Below are positions 30,064 through 39,352 of a stretch of 64,000 nt of DNA, in pieces. Position numbers and translations under genes: made by a program. The notes under the pieces were generated by a model. It had not been told where the DNA came from and made no database searches. It worked only from the letters and a program-made list of their open reading frames with translations. The stretch spans positions 124,001-188,000 of the forward strand of contig OOIN01000008.1 of the NCBI GenBank assembly GCA_900323505.1. Direction: 5' to 3'. The stretch's first letter is position 1. Every line of letters starts with the position of its first letter. This stretch comes from Ustilago trichophora (taxonomy: Eukaryota; Basidiomycota; Ustilaginomycetes; Ustilaginales; Ustilaginaceae).

Positions 30064-32430
30064 ATGTCATCCCGCAATGGGGCTCGCGGAGCCCCGCGGC
30101 GATCCCCCAGGATCAGTGCACGATCCGAAACGCCTGATACCCACAATGCCACAATCGCCTCGACTCCCACCCGCAGAGCTCTCTCACCTCCGACTGTCGA
30201 GCATATGACGTCTCCTGCCCAATCGACCCGCACTAATCCATCTCTGGCCAGCCTCCGAGCCTTTGCAGGTGGTTCCGCAAGCGTCGGCATCAAGCAAGAA
30301 GATATTTCCACTAGCTTCTTCGTCCGCGCCCCCTCGGATCAATCTCGCCTGACCAGCCCTCCCACCTATCAGCCCACTCTGCTCCGTGGAGACCAGCGTG
30401 GCTTCAACGACTCTCGTGATGCTACGTCTCTCTCCATCTTTTCGAGTGAGGATGACGTCACCGACAGCTATCAGCAGGAGGAACGCGAAGTAGCGCAACT
30501 GCAGGACAGTGACCAACAGCAGCAGCAACCTGCTCCTCGAATCAATGGTGCGCGCAAGATCTCGGGCCAGCGTAAAGCTCGACCTTCTCTCGACGACAGG
30601 CCATACAGACCGGGCAGTGAGGAGGAGGAGGACGATGACGATATTCGCTCACCTACTAGGTCGAGGCGGAAGAAGGGCAGGATTTCAGATTCCCTTGGGG
30701 CATACGAACAAGGACGTATCGCAAATGCCACTTGGATGAGCGGCAACGCCAAAAGACGTGCCAGGAAGAGCGGCGGCGGGGCTCGAGATAGTCACGACGC
30801 CAATGATGGAGGCGACAGCGTGATGGATCCCGGTGAGGACGACGATGCAGGTGCGGCCAGCGGGAAAGAAACCCGCTTTGACGGCGCCTCTGACTCTGGC
30901 AATGACGACGAAGACGAAAACGAAAACGGTGATGACGACCATACCCCCCTGACCTTTGCCGATAAGGATGAACTTCCGCTTGCTCGGCAGCCCAGAGGAC
31001 GTTCCGTTGTGGTTCGACTCCTGTCTGCGCTGCTATCCTTCATCTTCAGCATCATCTTCATGACAATCGCATTCTTGATCAAGGTCCCAAAGCGAGCCTG
31101 GAATGCCCTTGGTCGCGACGTCTCCAAAGCTCTTTTGCAGGGACTCACCTTTGCCATTGCTGTGCTGGCTGCAGCATACCTCTTCCAGAACTTTGGTGAC
31201 CTCAACGGGCTCTCTGCACGTCTACCATCGCTCACACCTGCATACGATGATGTTCCAGGCAGTAGTCCTGGTCACAGCCGTTCGGCGACCCTCGCCCTCG
31301 ATCGAGAGAACCAGCGCCTTCGTGCGGAGCTCACCCGTCTCACCGCCCGGATTGACACTCTGTCCTCCTCGATCGAATCTCAAATCTCCTCCTCCCTCTC
31401 TTCAGCAGCAGCCAAGATTCAAGCCGATGCAGACACCCGTCAATCCACGGAGCTGAACCGACTCACTGCCTCCACAAAGCGAACCATCTCTCGTCTGGCG
31501 CAAGACGAGTTGAAATCTATTCAAGATTCCGTCTCCTCCTCTGTCGAGCTGATGCTGCGGGATTTGGACAAAAAGGTCAATACGCAACTCAAGCAACGTG
31601 CCGACGATACAGAAGGGAGATTCTTCATCAAGCTCGAAGAGGAAGTTGGGCGAATTGCCAAGTATGCCAATGACGAAGTCAACGCAAGGCTGGGTCAGGC
31701 GTTTGATCAGACATTCTTGAGCGAACTGATCGAGGAGCGGTTGGAGACGTATTCGCGCGATCGAACCGGCAAGATCGATTGGGCGGCTGTTACGAGTGGT
31801 GCGTGGATCGCGGAGGAAGGAACGGTGCATAAAGGATATCGATACAACAGCGTTTGGAACGTGGGCAAGTTTTTGGCGCAGGGGAGGAAGGTTGCTATTG
31901 GAGAGCCGGTTAAGGCGATCACTCCTGGTGCTGGGCTGGGAGGGGACAACTGCTGGATGACTGGATGGAACTCGATGCTGCAAGTGAACCTTGCTGAGCC
32001 CAAAGTGGTCGATGATGTTGTTGTGGAACATCCTCTACCCGGAATGATCCGCACCGCCCCACGCAGAATCCTCGTTTGGGGCATAGTAGACCCATCCGAC
32101 CGCCAATACTACCAGCAGTATCGCCGTACCAAGGCCTCTACCCAATCCGAGTACTTTGAGCAACTTCTCCCGGAGCCGTTCCACGCTGCCATTCCACAAG
32201 AGTATCAGAAGGAAGCCCCACTCCTACTGGGCTTTTTCGAATTCAAATCGACCGGATCAACACTGCAGACTTTCAACCTGACCGAAGAAGCTCGAGCGTA
32301 TCCGTTTGGGGTGGAAGCTGTACGGTGGCAGTTTGTAGATGGATGGGCCAAGACCCCACCTATCTGCGTGCATAGGGTTAGGGTGCATGGTTCTGCATGG
32401 CCTGTATTTGCCGATAAGTTGGTGGATTAG
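30064..32430 (+). CDS. SUN-domain inner nuclear membrane protein (Sad1-like)
   Basis: LINC-complex component; in fungi it ties the spindle pole body and telomeres to the nuclear envelope. Intronless, 788 residues. The first 310 residues are nucleoplasmic: basic, Ser-rich, acidic patches. Two hydrophobic segments follow (about 314-340, LLSALLSFIFSIIFMTIAFL; about 357-378, LLQGLTFAIAVLAAAYLFQN). Then comes a predicted coiled coil (about 415-530, beginning LALDRENQRLRAELTRLTAR). The SUN domain spans about 570-785: IDWAAVTSGAWIAEE, AITPGAGLGGDNCWMTGW, VVVEHPLPGMIRTAPRRILV, and PICVHRVRVHG near the end. Orientation with the SUN domain in the perinuclear space is the family norm. The segment pair may be one transmembrane helix plus a monotopic helix, or two crossings. 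Confidence 0.93.
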   Translation: MSSRNGARGAPRRSPRISARSETPDTHNATIASTPTRRALSPPTVEHMTSPAQSTRTNPSLASLRAFAGGSASVGIKQEDISTSFFVRAPSDQSRLTSPPTYQPTLLRGDQRGFNDSRDATSLSIFSSEDDVTDSYQQEEREVAQLQDSDQQQQQPAPRINGARKISGQRKARPSLDDRPYRPGSEEEEDDDDIRSPTRSRRKKGRISDSLGAYEQGRIANATWMSGNAKRRARKSGGGARDSHDANDGGDSVMDPGEDDDAGAASGKETRFDGASDSGNDDEDENENGDDDHTPLTFADKDELPLARQPRGRSVVVRLLSALLSFIFSIIFMTIAFLIKVPKRAWNALGRDVSKALLQGLTFAIAVLAAAYLFQNFGDLNGLSARLPSLTPAYDDVPGSSPGHSRSATLALDRENQRLRAELTRLTARIDTLSSSIESQISSSLSSAAAKIQADADTRQSTELNRLTASTKRTISRLAQDELKSIQDSVSSSVELMLRDLDKKVNTQLKQRADDTEGRFFIKLEEEVGRIAKYANDEVNARLGQAFDQTFLSELIEERLETYSRDRTGKIDWAAVTSGAWIAEEGTVHKGYRYNSVWNVGKFLAQGRKVAIGEPVKAITPGAGLGGDNCWMTGWNSMLQVNLAEPKVVDDVVVEHPLPGMIRTAPRRILVWGIVDPSDRQYYQQYRRTKASTQSEYFEQLLPEPFHAAIPQEYQKEAPLLLGFFEFKSTGSTLQTFNLTEEARAYPFGVEAVRWQFVDGWAKTPPICVHRVRVHGSAWPVFADKLVD

Positions 32431-32775
32431 GCCACTTGGCTGGATTCGTTGATCATGACGATGCTCGATCTGTCTGCTGTTTAGAAATGCACGAATCGAA
32501 TGATACCTTTGCGACAAAACTTTAGCTTTTGACACTCGAAAGAGGATGCTGTTGTGAGTGTGCTCCGATTTTGGTCGCAATCTAAGAGAAGAAGAGGAAG
32601 GACGAATCCAAGAAGCACACCGATAACGATGACACGAGCATGGCAACAAAGGACGAGAAGAAAGAAGATTTTCATTCGGAAGCGTGAACAAATCTGTGTG
32701 TGTGTATGGATGAAAGTATATCGAAAAGTGAGATTGGCAAAAGGGGTTGAAATGCTGCTAGTTGGGGCACCCGAT
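32431..32775. other. Convergent 3' spacer SUN gene / QCR2
   Basis: About 345 bp between two convergent stops; presumed 3' UTRs. No coding signal is seen. Confidence 0.5.
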
Positions 32776-34122
32776 TTAAAGAACCTCATCGGCATAAGGC
32801 AAGACGTGAACGTCACCGACGGCGACGGTGGTAGGCTTGCTCTTGAGCAACTTCTCAGCGACCTTGGCAAGCGAGTCTGCCTTGACACCTTCGAGAGCGG
32901 CAAAGCTCTCCTCGAGAGTTGCGACTTTTCCACCTTCGAGAAGTTGAGCCGAGACGAGTTCGTGGGAAGCGGTGCGGTTCTCGAGAACGCTGGCGCGTTC
33001 GAATTTGGCCTTTGCAATGGCGGCCTTGATGACGTCTTGCTTCAATCCACCAGCTACGTTCTTGAGTTCCTGAGCGACCTTGGATGCGGCCTGCTGAACC
33101 GAGGCGGTAGGTGCCGAGATGTGAGCACCAAAGACACCAGAGTCCGAGAAGGTGAGGTTGAAAGCGCTTGCTTTGGCACCCTGGACCGACTCGGCAATCT
33201 GCGAGAGGGGCGAAACACCGTTGCTCCACTTGACCGAGGATTCACCACCGAGCAAGGATCGGAGAACGGCAAGGTTGGCAGCAGCCTCGGCATCCTTGTG
33301 ACCGGCGCCTTCGAAAGCGATGAAAAAGTGACCGTGGGCAGCACGGGTGTCCTCCAACCCGTGGGGGGCAGCGAAAGCTACGCGCTGTTCACCACCAAAG
33401 TACTTGGCAGCGGTGGAAGAGACGGAAGCGCTAGCGGCGAGGTCTCCAAAGTGGGCAGAGACGAGCTGGTTGAGCTTGGCGGAATCGATGCCGGAACCGA
33501 GGACGGCAATGTTGTTCTTTGCAAAGCTGGCGTGGGCAAAGTCTACGGTCTGACGGTGGGTGACGGGCGAAGAGGGCGAGGCGAAGAGAGAGTGACCGAG
33601 GCTGCGTTGACGGTAGGCGGTCTGAAGAAGGGTGTCGTATCCGAGAACGGCAGGGTTGGATTGAGCCTGGGCGTACTCGGCCTGAACCTGGGGCAAGACT
33701 TCCTCGTTGAATTCGTGAGCGAGGAACTTGGACTTGGACAAAACGTCACCAAGAACCTCGACAAAGAAGTCCTCGTCACCACGGAGGAACTCGGCGGTGA
33801 GCAAGAGGTGCTCCTTGGTGAGAGCAGTGGAGAGGAGACCACCGTAGAACTCGGCTTCACGAACGAGACGCAGGGCGGAACGCTTCTGGTTGGACTTGAA
33901 AAGGTAGTTCTTGAGAACGTGGGCGACACCGGGAGCAGTCTCGTAGCGGGAACCGGCCTTGACGGCAACGGTGACGGAAGAGGTGAGGGCGCCATCGTCG
34001 GCAGAGGCGGTGGAAATGCCGGAAGCGTTGGCGGTGGTGAAGGAACGCTGAGCGAGCTGACGAGGAACAGCTGCGGTGCGAAGGGCGCTTCGAACGGGTG
34101 CGGAGGATCGAGCGAACGACAT
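32776..34122 (-). CDS. QCR2: Ubiquinol-cytochrome c reductase core protein 2, mitochondrial
   Basis: Non-catalytic core subunit of respiratory complex III, of the M16 (MPP-like) peptidase fold, on the matrix side of the inner membrane. Intronless, 448 residues. The start at 34122 gives a clear presequence: MSFARSSAPVRSALRTAAVP, with RQLAQRSFTT next and then the mature domain (SVTVAVKAGSRYETAPGVAH, VLKNYLFKSNQKRSALRLVR). The position of the M16 zinc motif (HxxEH) is not catalytic here: the sequence reads VAHVLKNYLF, as expected of core 2 and unlike MPP-beta or core 1. The second half contains SKVAQELKNVAGGLKQDVIK and ends VAVGDVHVLPYADEVL, the standard M16 C-terminus. An open frame upstream of 34122 lacks presequence character, so the internal ATG is preferred. 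Confidence 0.92.
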   Translation of the reverse strand: MSFARSSAPVRSALRTAAVPRQLAQRSFTTANASGISTASADDGALTSSVTVAVKAGSRYETAPGVAHVLKNYLFKSNQKRSALRLVREAEFYGGLLSTALTKEHLLLTAEFLRGDEDFFVEVLGDVLSKSKFLAHEFNEEVLPQVQAEYAQAQSNPAVLGYDTLLQTAYRQRSLGHSLFASPSSPVTHRQTVDFAHASFAKNNIAVLGSGIDSAKLNQLVSAHFGDLAASASVSSTAAKYFGGEQRVAFAAPHGLEDTRAAHGHFFIAFEGAGHKDAEAAANLAVLRSLLGGESSVKWSNGVSPLSQIAESVQGAKASAFNLTFSDSGVFGAHISAPTASVQQAASKVAQELKNVAGGLKQDVIKAAIAKAKFERASVLENRTASHELVSAQLLEGGKVATLEESFAALEGVKADSLAKVAEKLLKSKPTTVAVGDVHVLPYADEVL

Positions 34123-35603
34123 GGTCGAAAAGGGCGTAGGGAGGGAGGTGATGGAGAAGGGATGGTGTGATGGAAAGGAAGGATCGCGACGAGACGAGTT
34201 GCAACACCGTCCCACGCTCTGAGTCCTCTCTAGAAGATTGATAGGCCAGCCAAATGGCAGCGTTCGAGGAGCCATCTCGACCGAGACGAATTTCGCTGCC
34301 ATTCAACCGTCAAACATACAGAGGTAGCAGCTCTCTCGCCTGTGAGTGTGTGTGTGTGAGTGTCTGTGGACTGCTTTCTTCTCGCCGCCGCCATAGGACA
34401 GTGCTTTGATTTCAAAGCAGCCATTTCTCAATTACAGATCTTCCTCTATCCTGTATTCAGTTCTGCCTAATTTGAAGTCGACACCTCGGTTTTGAATTGA
34501 AGCGCTTTCAAGATTGTGCAAGACAGGCTGTTGAGGTGGGAATTTTCGACCATTTCCAAAATCGTGCTGCTTCTGCTTTCTCTGGCTCAACCCGATCACG
34601 GAACCGTTTCAGCCCGAAAACGAAGAAAAGTGGAAATCACGCCGTACGAGAAAAAAAAAAAAAAAAAAACACTATTTGCCCTCCATGCTGAGGAGAAGGA
34701 AAGGGTCTAACATGACCAAGTGAAAAAGCCGGATCTCGGCGAGATGCGATTTTGCTTCCGACTTTTGGTGCAAGCAATATATTGTCCGCCGTCGATCTGC
34801 GGACTGCGAAACTTGAACAACACGATGCCTCTCCTTTTTGCCACAGCATGCTACAGCTCACGCTTTCATTTATACTCTGAGATCCGTTGCTGAGATCGTT
34901 TGATATTCCTGAGTCTGTCGAAGCGTTCAGTCGTTCGGAGGCTGAGGCTAAGGGTGACAAAAGCCACGGAGATGCACGCATCGACAAGCGGCATACATAC
35001 TGTAGTCACACTGTACGACGTGCAGCTTGATTTGCGTCGGCTCTGTCAACCCGGTCAAATAACAAGACGGCACAGCGAAGACCTGTAAGCACGGCTTTGC
35101 AAAGACACGAGCCTGAGCTGATTTTTCGAGCTGCGAAATTTCTTACGTCAAACACACGGTGCCAGAGAAGAGTGTGCGTGTGTGTTGATTTCATGGAATT
35201 GAACCCTTTTCTCAACTCGCCCAACACAAACATACACACGCACACAGAGCACACTTCAAGTGAGCTTTTTTTTGAGCTCTTTTCGGTCGACGCCGGTAGC
35301 CACCAACTCTGCCATCTGACTATCATCATCACCACCACCTATAACCTTGCATAGAGGGTCTCAACCGCAATTCTCCCTGCCTACACGGTTCGTGATCACA
35401 TAAAGTGTCAACCGCCTCTCGGAATCGATAGCGAGCGTAGCATACATCGACGTAGCAGTGTCGAACGAAAAACTACTCTCGCTCGGTAGCAGGTCGTACC
35501 ATACCCTCACGACACCCGCACACACGTCTAAGAGAGCTTTGTCCTTACTAAACAGCCAACTTCCAGCAGCACAAAAAGTATCTCCTGCGCATCTCTCTTC
35601 ACC
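34123..35603. promoter_or_regulatory. Divergent intergenic region QCR2 (-) / SUR2 (+)
   Basis: A 1.48-kb spacer containing both promoters. A poly(A) run of 19 lies at 34651-34669, a short GT run at 34344-34357, and CA runs near 35225-35250. Sequence 35300-35600, next to SUR2, is C/A/T-rich and looks like a 5' leader. No supportable gene. Confidence 0.5.
34651..34669. repeat. Poly(A)19 tract
   Basis: A run of 19 A on the plus strand in the QCR2/SUR2 divergent spacer, about 530 bp from the QCR2 start; a possible nucleosome-excluding element. Confidence 0.9.
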
Positions 35604-36770
35604 ATGGCCGCCTTTGCCAACGCCACCTCCTCTGTCGCGTCTGCTGGGCTCGCCAAGCTCAACCAGACTCCCTTTTACTTCCAGGCGCAACCCACCGTGA
35701 TCCCCGGCATCTCGGACAAGTACCTCTCACTTGCATTGCCAATCATCATCTATTGGGTCGCTTCGCTCTTCTACCATGCGCTCGACACGCTCCAACTCCC
35801 TTTCACCGAGCAGTATCGCTTGCACGAGCCCGAGGAGGTCACCAAGCGCAACCGCGTCAGCGTCACGCGCGTCATCGTCATGGTCGTTGTGCAGCAACTC
35901 ATCCAGACCACTTTTGGTTTGCTCTTGCTCGATGACGATGTCGTCGGACTGAAGCAGACGTTTGCGGACCACCCGGCAAAGATTTTGAACGTTGCCGAGT
36001 TTTTGCGGACTAGCACGGCCAAGCTTCTCGGACCATCGCTACAGCCCACGGTGACAAAGCTGCTCTTTGGAAGCCAGGATGCCATCTCAGCTGCATGGTG
36101 GCTGTACTGGTGGGGCATCCCAACCGCCCAGTTCTGGTTCGCATTCTTCGTCATGGACGCATGGCAGTACACTCTCCATCGACTCTTCCACGAAAGCCGT
36201 TTCCTCTACCGCCACTTTCACTCGCATCACCATCGCCTCTACGTTCCATACGCATTCGGTGCTCTCTACAACCATCCGGTTGAAGGTCTCCTCCTCGACT
36301 CTGCCGGAGCAGCCATCTCCCACGCCGCTGCATTCATGACCGTCCGCCAAGGCATCCTCCTATTCACCTTTAGCACGCTCAAAACTGTCGCCGATCACGG
36401 AGGATACGCTTTCCCCTGGTACCTCGATCCGCTCCATTTGGTATTCCCCAACTGCGCAGAGTACCACGATGTGCATCATCAGATGACTGGGTTGCGGTAC
36501 AACTACTCGCAGCCGTTCTTTGTCCACTTTGACGTGCTGTTCGGCACCAGGATCTCGGCGGACAAGTTTCAAAAGATGAAAAAGTTGGCCGAGACAAAAC
36601 GGGCCGAGGAGAAGGCCTCCAAGTTGAACGGCACAGCGACAACCACAACAACAACGACTCAGCTCGAGGGAAAGGATGCTAAACCAGCAGAGATCGTCGA
36701 CAAGTCAAAGGACCCTTTCGTAACGACGAACAAGAAGTCCTACGCTGCGAAGGCTGGCACTTCGATTTGA
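35604..36770 (+). CDS. SUR2: Sphinganine C4-hydroxylase (phytoceramide synthesis)
   Basis: ER enzyme of the fatty acid hydroxylase/sterol desaturase superfamily that hydroxylates C4 of sphinganine to give phytosphingosine. Intronless, 388 residues; ATG in the context CACCATGG. The diiron histidine boxes are present in order: HRLFH (about residue 191), HFHSHHH (about 204-210), and YHDVHHQ (about 290-296). Membrane segments include LSLALPIIIYWVASLFYHAL (about 41-60), ISAAWWLYWWGIPTAQFWFAFF and HAAAFMTVRQGILLFTF. The block PFFVHFDVLFGTRI is characteristic of Sur2. The C-terminal 60 residues are Lys/Glu/Thr-rich, with a poly-Thr stretch, and are cytosolic and variable. Length matches the family with a modest tail. 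Confidence 0.92.
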   Translation: MAAFANATSSVASAGLAKLNQTPFYFQAQPTVIPGISDKYLSLALPIIIYWVASLFYHALDTLQLPFTEQYRLHEPEEVTKRNRVSVTRVIVMVVVQQLIQTTFGLLLLDDDVVGLKQTFADHPAKILNVAEFLRTSTAKLLGPSLQPTVTKLLFGSQDAISAAWWLYWWGIPTAQFWFAFFVMDAWQYTLHRLFHESRFLYRHFHSHHHRLYVPYAFGALYNHPVEGLLLDSAGAAISHAAAFMTVRQGILLFTFSTLKTVADHGGYAFPWYLDPLHLVFPNCAEYHDVHHQMTGLRYNYSQPFFVHFDVLFGTRISADKFQKMKKLAETKRAEEKASKLNGTATTTTTTTQLEGKDAKPAEIVDKSKDPFVTTNKKSYAAKAGTSI

Positions 36771-37208
36771 TTTGTGCAAGGCAGTAGTAGCTGCTGCTGT
36801 TGTTGTCTGCCATTCCTTGGAATCAGTTTTCTGTAGCACTTGCTTTGGTTCTAGTGTCATTCACTCTCCTTTCATTATGTACTCTATACCCCTTCTCCGA
36901 TGCAGCTCACTTCTCGCTGCCCTGTAATTCTGACTCCATAGTCCAAAACACAATCCGTCTGTCGCAAGTCGTGAAGTAGTTCACCGAGGTGTTGGTCTCG
37001 AGCAACAAAATCGACGCGAAAAGCTCAGCTCCGCGGCGTAAAGAATTGCGTCCCCTTTTTTTTGGAAGCGACTGCGCTTTTTATGCATTTGAACTTCGTT
37101 GTGCTTGGACCAGCTTCGACTTCGTTCTCAGGCAATTCCTTTCGCTACCACCACGACCACCACAGCCACCACCCAGCAGCACCTCCGCTGGAATCCTACT
37201 ATCTCAAT
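36771..37208. other. Spacer SUR2 3' / SDS22 5'
   Basis: A 438-bp spacer between two plus-strand genes. The SDS22 frame is open upstream of its preferred start to 37062 and includes an in-frame ATG at 37083; otherwise no coding signal. Confidence 0.5.
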
Positions 37209-38480
37209 ATGGCCGATTCCAACGCAGCACCGGCTTCCTCATCCGCCGACACCCAACCCAAGGTGCAGATCGTCGGCGAACTTCCACCGGCTCCCACCAT
37301 GTCTTCTAAAGATCGACCCAGTGCTGGGGATGAATCTGATTCGGAAGATGAGCAGGCTCACGCCAACGGCGCCGATGAAGAAGATGATCCGCAGACAGAG
37401 GACGAAGCTGGACCTTCCAGCGCTGCTAATGAGCCGGAGGAAGCGAATACCGGTATCACCCGCGGCATCGTACAGTATGGCTCCGTTCGAGTGGATCACA
37501 GCGGAGCAACCAACGGTCAGGACATCCAGCCTTCTCCCGCAGATGAGATCCCGGACGACTCTGAATTGCTCGCCCACTACCCTGATACCGAAGAAGTGCT
37601 CGATCTTGGCCATCTTCGCCTGACCACCACCAAACGGCTCGGTCTGCAGCGTTTCGCTCCTTCCCTCAAGCGTCTCTGTCTTCGTCAGAATTTGCTGACC
37701 AAAATCCGCTCGAAAGATATTGGAATCCTCACCGAGCTCGAAGACCTTGATCTGTACGACAATTCCATCGAGAAAATCTCTGGTCTGGACAACCTCGCCA
37801 AGCTCGAATCACTCGATCTGTCGTTTAACAACATCCACCACATTACCAACGTTTCCCACTTGGCCCAGTGTCAGACGATTTACTTTGTCCAGAACAAGAT
37901 CTCCCGTGTTCGCCCAACCGATCTCACCGGCCCCATCGCCGACTCCCTCACCAGTCTCGAGTTGGGTGGAAACCGTCTACGCAGCATCGAAAACATTGGC
38001 CATCTCAGCCACCTCACCCAGCTCTGGCTCGGCAAGAACAAAATCACCTCTCTCGACGGCCTCTCTTCTCTGACCAACCTCCGCGTGCTCTCGATCCAGT
38101 CCAACCGCATTACAAAACTCGAAGGTCTCGAAAAACTTGTCAACCTCGAAGAGCTCTACATCTCCCACAACGGTTTGACGAAGCTCGAGGGCCTCGAGAA
38201 GAATACAAAGCTAACCACGCTGGATGTGGGAGGCAACATGATCGAGAAGATTGAGAATATCGGGCACTTGAACAAGTTGGAGGAGTTCTGGGCCAACGAC
38301 AACAAGATTCAGGATCTCAACACGTTGGATAAGGAATGCGGGCCGAACAAGATGCCGAACCTGGAAACAGTGTATTTGGAAGGCAACCCAGCACAGAAGA
38401 AGGAAGGTGCGGCGTACAGGAGGAAGGTCAAGCTGCTGCTGCCTCAGATCAGGCAGATTGATGCTACTTTCATTCGCTGA
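37209..38480 (+). CDS. SDS22: Protein phosphatase 1 regulatory subunit Sds22 (leucine-rich repeats)
   Basis: Binds the PP1 catalytic subunit and steers its mitotic and nuclear functions. Intronless, 423 residues from 37209. After an acidic N-terminal third (about 1-125) come roughly a dozen 22-residue SDS22-type LRRs: LEDLDLYDNSIEKISGLDNL, LESLDLSFNNIHHITNVSHL, LTQLWLGKNKITSLDGLSSL, LRVLSIQSNRITKLEGLEKL, LEELYISHNGLTKLEGLEKN, LTTLDVGGNMIEKIENIGHL. An LRR cap ends the protein (LETVYLEGNPAQKKEGAAYR, LLLPQIRQIDATFIR), exactly as in yeast Sds22. Alternative in-frame starts exist at 37083 and 37299. The 37209 start is preferred because the preceding 42 codons are His/Pro-rich and look like leader sequence. 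Confidence 0.95.
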   Translation: MADSNAAPASSSADTQPKVQIVGELPPAPTMSSKDRPSAGDESDSEDEQAHANGADEEDDPQTEDEAGPSSAANEPEEANTGITRGIVQYGSVRVDHSGATNGQDIQPSPADEIPDDSELLAHYPDTEEVLDLGHLRLTTTKRLGLQRFAPSLKRLCLRQNLLTKIRSKDIGILTELEDLDLYDNSIEKISGLDNLAKLESLDLSFNNIHHITNVSHLAQCQTIYFVQNKISRVRPTDLTGPIADSLTSLELGGNRLRSIENIGHLSHLTQLWLGKNKITSLDGLSSLTNLRVLSIQSNRITKLEGLEKLVNLEELYISHNGLTKLEGLEKNTKLTTLDVGGNMIEKIENIGHLNKLEEFWANDNKIQDLNTLDKECGPNKMPNLETVYLEGNPAQKKEGAAYRRKVKLLLPQIRQIDATFIR

Positions 38481-39352
38481 GGGGCTAAGTCTAGCTTTTC
38501 ATTGCCGCGATAGCACAGACGCTTGGCTTGAAATGGATTGGGATAGACGGTCAGAGATGCTTGCAGTCACTCGCTGCCCAACTGCAGCCCGAATCGGGTC
38601 TTCAGGCTGAGTGTGATGCTCTCTTCGGAAGCATGTAGGCAAGCTGTGGCCATACTCCGCAACTTCACACGGGCGGAAGATTCTATGCTTCGCTTCCGTC
38701 TCAGGCCCCTTTGCAAGCAAACTTTCATATTTGCTTTCTTCAGAGTCTTACAGCCATCCCATCGGCCGAGATGCTCCCAAGGCCATGTACCTGACCGGTT
38801 AACTTGCCATATACGCAACTTAATGTACCGCTGTTGCCACAGCGACAGTCGCCGTCTTCCACTCTGTGTCCTTTTTGGAAAAAGTAAAACGTCAATCGGC
38901 CTTGCAATTGATTGTTCGACAGCCTCTTCTATTTTGTGAGAGCGCTTGATGGTGTGCATTGTGTATCTCTTGATGAGAAGAGCGAACTCTGGAAAGAGCG
39001 TGGAAAAGGCCTCCACATGGCATCAAGCAGGCTTCCTTCTTTTGGATTTCTTTGCTTTTTGGTGCGCGCAAGACATCCCCCGTTCAAGCCACAGCTGATG
39101 CAGCTGGACCCTGAATCGCACACTAGCCTTGCTTCTCTACCGCCACCAGGTTGCTCACTGTCATCATCCCCTTCCACATTCACTACATCTTTCTCGTTCA
39201 TATAACGGTCATCTAGAGCTCGTCTCAGCCGTCTTTCAGTCGGCGACAATCAAATCCCTTTTTTACGAAGTTGCCATCTGACGCTACACACAATAGGCGC
39301 ACCTATCTACCCTCATCTTCACTCTTTGCACCATCGTTGAGACATCTTGACA
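38481..39352. other. Spacer SDS22 3' / RING-LysM-WD40 gene 5'
   Basis: An 872-bp spacer between two plus-strand genes. Short reading frames here have no recognisable feature. The last 200 bp are C/T-rich, fitting a promoter and 5' leader. Confidence 0.5.

Noticed and set aside
32554..34170. 538-codon Gly/Glu/Val-rich open frame on the plus strand
   Set aside because: Antisense to QCR2; the minus-strand protein has a presequence and M16 family motifs.
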